Positions 58,020-64,000 of a DNA stretch of 64,000 nt are shown piece after piece (positions within the stretch are counted from its first letter, which is position 1; every line of letters starts with the position of its first letter). Origin of the DNA: Erpobdella octoculata (taxonomy: Eukaryota; Annelida; Clitellata; Hirudinida; Erpobdellidae); contig OZ022246.1 of the NCBI GenBank assembly GCA_963978895.1, positions 17,126,549 to 17,190,548 of the forward strand, written 5' to 3'. A model generated the notes under the pieces. It was not told where the DNA came from. It did no database searches and saw only the letters and a program-made list of their open reading frames with translations. A program made the translations under genes and the position numbers.

Positions 58020-58272
58020 GTATTTACATAAACTTCATGAAATTAATCAAATGCTGTTTAAGTGGCTTAGCACACAGTTTGTAACAGGAGGCATGATATT
58101 TTGCCTCAGCAGCTATCATATCACAACTCCCAATCATACCAAGTGGATGCTTATCACCAGTTTGTTCTGCATAACTACGAATCTGCACTTGAACTTGGTC
58201 ATCAACACACTGAAGAAGAGGTTCACGAGATTTTGAAATTTTCACAAATTTAATCTTATGACTAAAATACAA
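58020..58272 (-). pseudogene. short fragment of an invertebrate repeat-family protein
   Basis: The frame reads IRSYAEQTGDKHPLGMIGSC and DMIAAEAKYHASCYKLC. The DMIAAEAKYH..C block is familiar from uncharacterised multicopy proteins of marine invertebrates; I cannot name a domain. Confidence 0.35.
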
Positions 58273-59861
58273 ACAGCATCAAGAATAGGTGAAGAAGTTG
58301 CTGATGGCATCCTCTTGTTTTGGCAATTGTGTTTTGGTCTATATCTTGATCAATAGTGCAAGTAGTTGAATTATTTATTAATTCCAGCGTTTTCTTGAGA
58401 TTAAACAAATTTCGGCCTGACAATGATAATAAAATTCCGGAACATTACCAGCTTCAGTTTGTCCTTGCAATGTCCAAAAGAAACTTAAATTGTCTTATAT
58501 TACCTGCAGCTAATAATGTGTTCCATGATGAAATATCACATGACCTAGTCAGGTTAGAATATATTTTTTATTGCTACTTTGAGAGTGGATGATGCATATG
58601 CATTGAACAGCACTAATATTTGGACCCAAATTCACATCCATATCAATTTCGTTGTCTCTTAATTGACATTGTTGTGCCATATTAATGAAAAAGAATAAAA
58701 CTCAATAACTTGAATACAACTTCTCAATTTTTATTCCCAACACAAATGAAAGCATGAAAAAATCTAAATCAAAAGTAAATAAAACTGTTTTGAAAGCACT
58801 ATTGAATACAAAAAACAAGACATGTAGAGAAAGCAGAAACAGGAACTACAAATTATAAACTAATAGGTAGCATGAAATGTTGCAAGTGTGTCCTCTGGTA
58901 CCTTTGGCTCTTGTACAACTCTAGGAATTTCTGTTACTACCCCTGGAAATTTTGAAAAAATCTAAATCAGAAGTAAATAAAAATGTTTTGAAAGCAATAT
59001 TGAATACAAAAAACAAGACATGTGGAGAAAGCAGCAACAGTCACTACAAATTATAAACTAAAAGCATTTGTGTCCTCCGATACCCTTGGCTCATTAATTT
59101 GTACAACTCTAGAAGTTTTTTATTATTACCCCTGGAAATATGGTCTTGTCTATTTCTTCCTGAACCACGGGCTTCTCATCCTCATCCAGAATATTTGGTT
59201 CAGTGATCATCTCTGTACAGGGGCGTCTATCCCCCCCAAGCCTCATGAAGCAACTTCCCCCCCCCCCAGTTTTGGGAAAAATATTTTTTGGTACGGCGAA
59301 GCGCTTTGTTCAAAGCGCGTATCGCCAAGATGTGAGGCGCAACGCGCCAAACTTGCTAGTCATGAATAATTGAGCCAAATTGGAAGGGTTTGGGAAGGTT
59401 TCTTGGTGTGCTTCTCCTCATACAAATTTTCTCAACTAGCAAAAAGAAATGATGCATTTTGGGGCATGATGTTGTCTAAGAACTCGACTTAAGTTATTTT
59501 AGTATGTGCTCTGCATGCTCCCACTTTCAGAAGTGAGGCATGAGCACTGTCAATTAACATAGTATAGCCTATTTATTTTCTGGAAGAGTTAATTTTAAAA
59601 TAGTTTATATTTTTATTGGGGATGTCTCCATACTTTCAGTTAGTTATGCCAATATAACATACATATGTTTTAATTAATTATTTTAAAATAAAAATATAAC
59701 ACGTGTGTAAAAATATAAAATATTACTCTGTTAAAGTAATAATATTCTCAATATGTACTGTAGCATTAGAATACTTCTAGTAATTAAATATAAAATAATA
59801 GGTAATTATGATAGTTTTAGTTACCGATACTGTGTACTGTCGAGAAACTTAAATTTAAGTC
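58273..59861. other. AT-rich sequence with a ~198-bp tandem duplication
   Basis: GAAAAAATCTAAATCA to AACAAGACATGT recurs at 58756 and 58954. 59222-59350 holds C-runs and AAGCGCTTTGTTCAAAGCGC, a palindrome. No gene is recognised. Confidence 0.5.
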
Positions 59862-60348
59862 TCATCCTTTTAACAACCTCTGCAGTTTGGTCGAACACAT
59901 AGCAAATCGATCAATAATGTCTTTTGTTTGCAATGACTCTAGTATGTCTCTCTCGCTCGCTAAAACTGTTAGAGATGAAAACCAATCATCGATCATTGTG
60001 CTTCGTAATCGATTTTTTATAATTTTCACCCGACTCATTGCACGCTCAGCACTGCAACTTGTTACCGCTATTGTTGTCAATATTTTTACAAAACAAAGTA
60101 AATTAGGAAACAACGACAGTTCTTCTAGAGCTCGCAATGGCTTAACGAAACTATAGTCAATCCAATTGTTAGAAGTTTGATCATCATCAGAAACATCACA
60201 TTTGTCATCATTTTCACAATCCTCGTTATTACTCGGTTCTCCAGATTCGTTTGTACGTACCCAGTAAACATGGTAACCATTTTGTAACGTTTCTTGTCCG
60301 TTACTTTTCAGTTACCTGGTTATGAAAAGGTTACCTGGCCCAAAGCAA

Positions 60349-60820
60349 CTAAAAAGAAACGTTTCTGCAACGTTTCCAATGTAACGAAAAAGTAACATGT
60401 AATTTGCGACTAAAAAGAAACGTTTCTGCAACGTTTCCAACGTAACGAAAAAGTAACATGTAATTTGCGACTAAAAAGAAACGTTTCTGTAACGTTTCCA
60501 ATGTAACGTACAAGTAACATGTAATTTGCGACTAAAAAGAAACGTTTCTGTAACGTTTCCAATGTAACGGAAAAGTAACGTGTAATTTGCGACTAAAAAG
60601 AAACGTTTCTGTAACGTTTCCAATGTAACGGAAAAGTAACGTGTAATTTGCGACTAAAAAGAAACGTTTCTGTAACGTTTCCAATGTAACGAAAAAGTAA
60701 CATGTAATTTGCGACTAAAAAGAAACGTTTCTGCAACGTTTCCAATGTAACGTAAAAGTAACATGTAATTTGCGACTAAAAAGAAGTTACTACAACGTTT
60801 CTAATGCAGCCAAAATGTAA
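60349..60820. repeat. 61-bp repeat array, E2
   Basis: Seven full units with GCGACTAAAAAGAAACG, TTTCTGCAACGTTTCC and AAAGTAACATGTAATTT. Each unit holds two AACGTT cores. The array is the inverse of the E1 array. Confidence 0.95.
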
Positions 60821-62272
60821 CGATTTGTTTTATTCATAGATATCTATGGTTTTATTATTACGGATAATATAAAAATCTTTTATAGCATATATAATTTTAT
60901 AGAAAAAGTAAAGTGTTTGTTTATTTATAAAACTCAATTGCTAAAAAGCATTTAATAAAGACGCTTAATAAATGGTATTTGCATTGTGTCGTATTATATT
61001 TTCCTAGATTTTGTTCTATCTCATCGGTTCACTGAAAGCGTCGAACGAGTCGCCTGGGATGAGATAAGATGCTAATCAAAAGTTAATTACCGACTCGCTT
61101 CTACAGCTCTTGTGTTAGAAATAATTTGAAGGTACAAAACAAACTATACTGGTTAAAAATCACCAATCAATTCGAAACATTAGATTTTTAAACCATTTGA
61201 AACCTCTGCTTCATGCTGCACTACTACCCCTGCGCTAATTGTGAATTTTTATTTATTTATTCGTGTTTTAAGAAAAGACCTGACAGAACGCAGGAAATCA
61301 TAAAAAAATAAGCAAAAAAACAAGAAATTAAAAGAAAGTCTGTCTAGTCTATAACAAACATTCAATATTCCGCTAATTATAATGACTTGCAATAGTTAAT
61401 TTTAGACAATAATAATAGAATAACGTTATTGAATCAGCTAATAGAATTGAAAGAAGTTAGGTTAGTAAGAGTCATAGAAGAGCATTCTAATAATAAAGTT
61501 ACAAGCAAAACTAGCAGAGTGATGTTGCATTGAAGGGAGTACAAAATCATGTTTCCTCTTGCGAAGAATATGACCATGATTTATCATTACGTGGTCATAT
61601 TCATTTGTAAACATTTCACTTTCATTCACACTGACATAATCTAAATGGCCATATTCTCAGGTGAGACATTCTTCTTGCTTGACCAGCGAATTGCTTGATG
61701 TCACAAATGTCTACCAACCCGTGGGTAGTCATAGACACCTTTCACTCTTCCCCATCAGCAGTTTTTTCATAAACTGTTTGAGTTTTAACTTCGAACCCTT
61801 TACCAGGAGGTGTAATTTCTGCCGGTATAACACTTTGGAAAGAAATCAAGGAGCTAAATCTGGCTCTTGTTTAATGCCTTTCAAAGAACTAATATTGTTT
61901 GTTTCTTGTTCCTAATGTTCATTCTTGCTAAATCTTGACAAGAAACATAATCTTTTTGTTAAAAGAATGAGGTAATGTAAATAAGCCAAAGTTGAGGCTC
62001 TTTGACATTGGCTGGCAAGTTGGTAAGCTCCGCCTCCATACCAATTACGAACAACTTATATATAGTCTGAAAGTGCGCGAAAAATCTGTTTGTTGTGAGG
62101 TCACGCCGTTGTTGTTTCAGTAAATCTATCGTGTTTTGTCTGCATCTGCTAACATCTAACGAGTTTAGTTCATTCTCATTGTGTTATAATAATCAGTTAA
62201 ATTCGTTGTGTTATAATAATCAGTTAGATTTTTTGATCGAAACTTTGTTACAATATGAAGAGCAGTTAGATA

Positions 62273-62929
62273 AAATTAGAGCCGATAATTTAGCAGATAT
62301 GTTGTTGGACAGTTTACTAATATATGGGAAGTTTTGAAAGAAATTAAAAGTAATCTGGCTCTTCTTGTCAGTCCGCCAACGACAGCAGTTAATACGGCAG
62401 TTCCGGAAAACGTTCATTTCCCCATGCACTCCATGGTACAATTTGACCAGTTGGATTCAAAATTAGAATCTAAAGAATTATTTGATGCTCTGGTAAGTCA
62501 ATTACAGCATGTACTTAGATATCTAAAATTTTTGTATTAGGTTATCACTATCATAAATTCAAACATTTGTATAGGTGATTGACTTATAAAAGCTTGGGGG
62601 AGACACAATGGCAGAGGCGTGTCGTAGGCTGCTCCGGTACACCATGGATGATGGGCTGGCTGAAAAGTTCAATTGGAAAGGGAGTGGTGGTAAAAGAAAA
62701 ATGGAAAGCACTTTTTCAAAGAACTTATCATTGGTTAGCTTAACTAAACTATTAGCAAAGTCATTTTAAAAATATTAGATATCTAACAACTATTTTTTTA
62801 AACTATTTCTCAGAAACTCTCCAAACCAATAGACGCTTCCACGATTCGTCAGCCAAGGAAATTGAGGTTGTGACAAAGAAGTGGATAAAGTTTGCACATG
62901 AGAGGCTGAACCGCAAGGAGAAGAAATGA
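62273..62929 (+). pseudogene. DUF4806-like small gene of E2, three exons
   Basis: Exon 1 ends at 62492 before GTAAGT (PENVHFPMHSMVQFDQLDSK, LESKELFDAL). Exon 2 starts at 62575 after ATAG (VIDL, a TAA stop, KLGGDTMAEACRRLLRYTMD, DGLAEKFNWKGSGGKRKMES). Exon 3 starts at 62814 after CTCAG (TLQTNRRFHDSSAKEIEVVT, KKWIKFAHERLNRKEKK, stop 62927). RLL..T.D.LA..FNWKG and the terminal helix resemble DUF4806. E1 unit 2 has CAA where E2 has TAA, so this copy is nonsense-mutated. The N-terminus also differs from E1 by a deletion and a shift. The role in transposition is unknown. Confidence 0.55.
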
Positions 62930-63059
62930 CATTTATATAGAGCTCAAAAAACTTTCTTTAAATAAACTTTTTTATAAATTTGCAAATATTGTTTCAGTTT
63001 TGTCTATTGATGAACGTATTTGAAGTGATAATAATTTGCATGAGCAAATAATAGAGGAG

Positions 63060-63170
63060 GTTTCTAAAACGTTACACGGGAAACGTTTCTAAAACGTTAC
63101 ACGGGAAACGTTTCTAAAACGTTACACGGGAAACGTTTCTAAAACGTTACTCAGGAAACGTTTCTTTAAC
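63060..63170. repeat. 25-bp AAACGTTT array, E2
   Basis: Four units of GGGAAACGTTTCTAAAACG + TTACAC, the inverse of the E1 arrays, just inside the right terminus. Confidence 0.95.
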
Positions 63171-64000
63171 GCACAGCCGATGAGCAAAACAACCGAAAAG
63201 AAACGCGTTTCTTGCAACCGAAAATGAACGGTTAAGAAACGTTACAAAGTGGTTACAATGTTTACTGGGTAGTGTTTCAGGCCGAAGTTGCTGTGATCTT
63301 TCTTTTTTGTCAGAATATATATCCTCGATACTAACAAAATCAACCATTGACTGAAAAACTGGCAAAAAATCATTTCTTTCATTTGCAATGTCTTTTGCAT
63401 TCAAATCATAAAAGTTACAAATGTTTTGAATTTGAGACAGACTAATGATTTCAGATGATAACAAACTTTTAGTTGTGAAATAATGCATTTCTTCTAAAAA
63501 AGAAGTATCGTTATCACTGAATCTTTCTTTCAACTCTTGCAAAAGGACATCCAATCCACGAATTATAACCCCCACTTTAAATGCATGTTCAGGATCATTG
63601 ATACGTTCATCATCAGCCGTCTCCCCTGGCATGAGTTTTGTCTTTCTATATCTTTTTGGTTTGAAGTTGGTGTCAATAATATTGACTCAATATTGCTGAA
63701 GGTACAAAATTCTATTGCTGATTTTTTAATGTCACGGTAGAGATCATCAACATTTTTTCTCATGTTTGTCAGTTTTTTTATACAAATATTAATAAGTGAA
63801 ACTGTGATTGAGAGATCTGCTGCTTTTGCCTGCAGCATACGAGAAACTGGCCCAGTTACATCAAATATTGATTTAAAAAAATACATACACATTATACAGC
63901 TTATATCGTCTAATTTACATAACAGCCCATTTGCTGAATTTGTTGTCTCTGAGTCATGACTATTTGTTGACAAAAATTCCAAAGCATCAACAATGCAGTC

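Larger units (their letters stand above)
60260..63269 (+). mobile_element. element E2: complete AACGTTT-array transposon
   Basis: A 3010-bp element with ends CCCAGTAAACATGGTAACC and inverse CCCAGTAAACATTGTAACC, flanked by TA (60258-60259, 63270-63271). Order inside: terminal GTTACCTGGCCC segment, seven 61-bp repeats, a 1.4-kb middle region, TATATATAG at about 62055, the DUF4806-like gene, four 25-bp repeats and a second subterminal segment. No classical transposase is visible. The empty site is proven by the restored reading frame of the host gene. The superfamily is not assigned. Confidence 0.85.
59862..64000 (-). pseudogene. hAT/ZMYM1-like transposase gene interrupted by E2
   Basis: Minus strand, open at the right window edge: DCIVDALEFLSTNS, SIFDVTGPVSRMLQAKAADL, INICIKKLTNMRKNVDDLYR, a frameshift near 63680, NDPEHAFKVGVIIRGLDVLL, RSQQLRPET to 63272. 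E2 intervenes, then the frame resumes at 60257 with RTNESGEPSNN and ends FPNLLCFVKILTTIAVTSCS, AERAMSRVKIIKNRLRSTMI and LQRLLKG at 59862. AERAMSRVK is the C-terminal hAT dimerisation block. The E2 insertion duplicates a TA and does not shift the frame. The N-terminal finger and first part of the catalytic core lie outside. Confidence 0.8.

Noticed and set aside
61661..61915. Plus-strand frame in E2 (MRHSSCLTSELL..) as a second gene
   Set aside because: The conserved reading is stronger on the opposite strand and both carry stops in E1 and E2; no domain recognised.

Overview
This is a eukaryotic window, almost certainly from an AT-rich, transposon-laden invertebrate animal. It has spliced genes with GT/AG introns, tRNA-derived SINEs, Penelope-like retroelements with GIY-YIG domains, Helitrons, several hAT families and very long (TA)n, (ATGT)n and (ATT)n tracts. 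I see nothing bacterial, and I cannot name the species from the sequence alone.

The only host gene I can support is a plus-strand GRB2/drk/SEM-5-type SH2-SH3 adaptor. Three in-phase exons are visible: the first half of the SH2 domain (9175-9318), the second half of SH2 (21166-21322), and the C-terminal SH3 domain with the stop codon (40186-40371). The N-terminal SH3 exon(s) must lie left of the window. The two introns are about 11.8 and 18.9 kb long and consist mostly of transposable elements (TEs).

Layout. 1-9 kb: a LINE relic, a TA-flanked MITE, a foldback hAT element with mirror arrays of a 15-bp repeat, an intact hAT (copy A) and two SINEs. 9-21 kb: LINE, Penelope and SINE fragments, a second intact hAT (copy B, inverted relative to A) nested in an unrelated hAT, a broken Helitron Rep, an LTR-element gag-protease and a TTF/DUF4371 transposase relic. 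21-31 kb: LINE 5' end, a long Penelope element (PLE1) split by a hAT inserted with a perfect 8-bp duplication, a Penelope terminal repeat (PLE2), and LINE relics. 31-40 kb: microsatellites, tandem SINE heads and a cluster of Helitron-like units ending in CTAG. 42-47 kb: three more Penelope ends (PLE3-5), one with about 145 consecutive Asn codons. 47-54 kb: element E1, with amplified units and AACGTTT arrays, joined to a Penelope reverse transcriptase (PLE6). 54-64 kb: SINEs, a LINE endonuclease, Helitron-like fragments and an hAT-type transposase gene interrupted by the 3-kb element E2.

Most interesting points: (1) five Penelope terminal regions carry hammerhead-ribozyme-like motifs with covarying stems; (2) E1/E2 is a TA-duplicating element with GTTTACTGGG ends, arrays of 25-bp and 61-bp AACGTTT repeats and a small three-exon gene resembling DUF4806 proteins, whose superfamily I cannot assign, and removing E2 restores a reading frame exactly; (3) Penelope 5' sequence repeatedly ends at a (TA)n tract at nearly the same codon; (4) two almost identical full-length hAT elements with perfect target duplications suggest recent activity.
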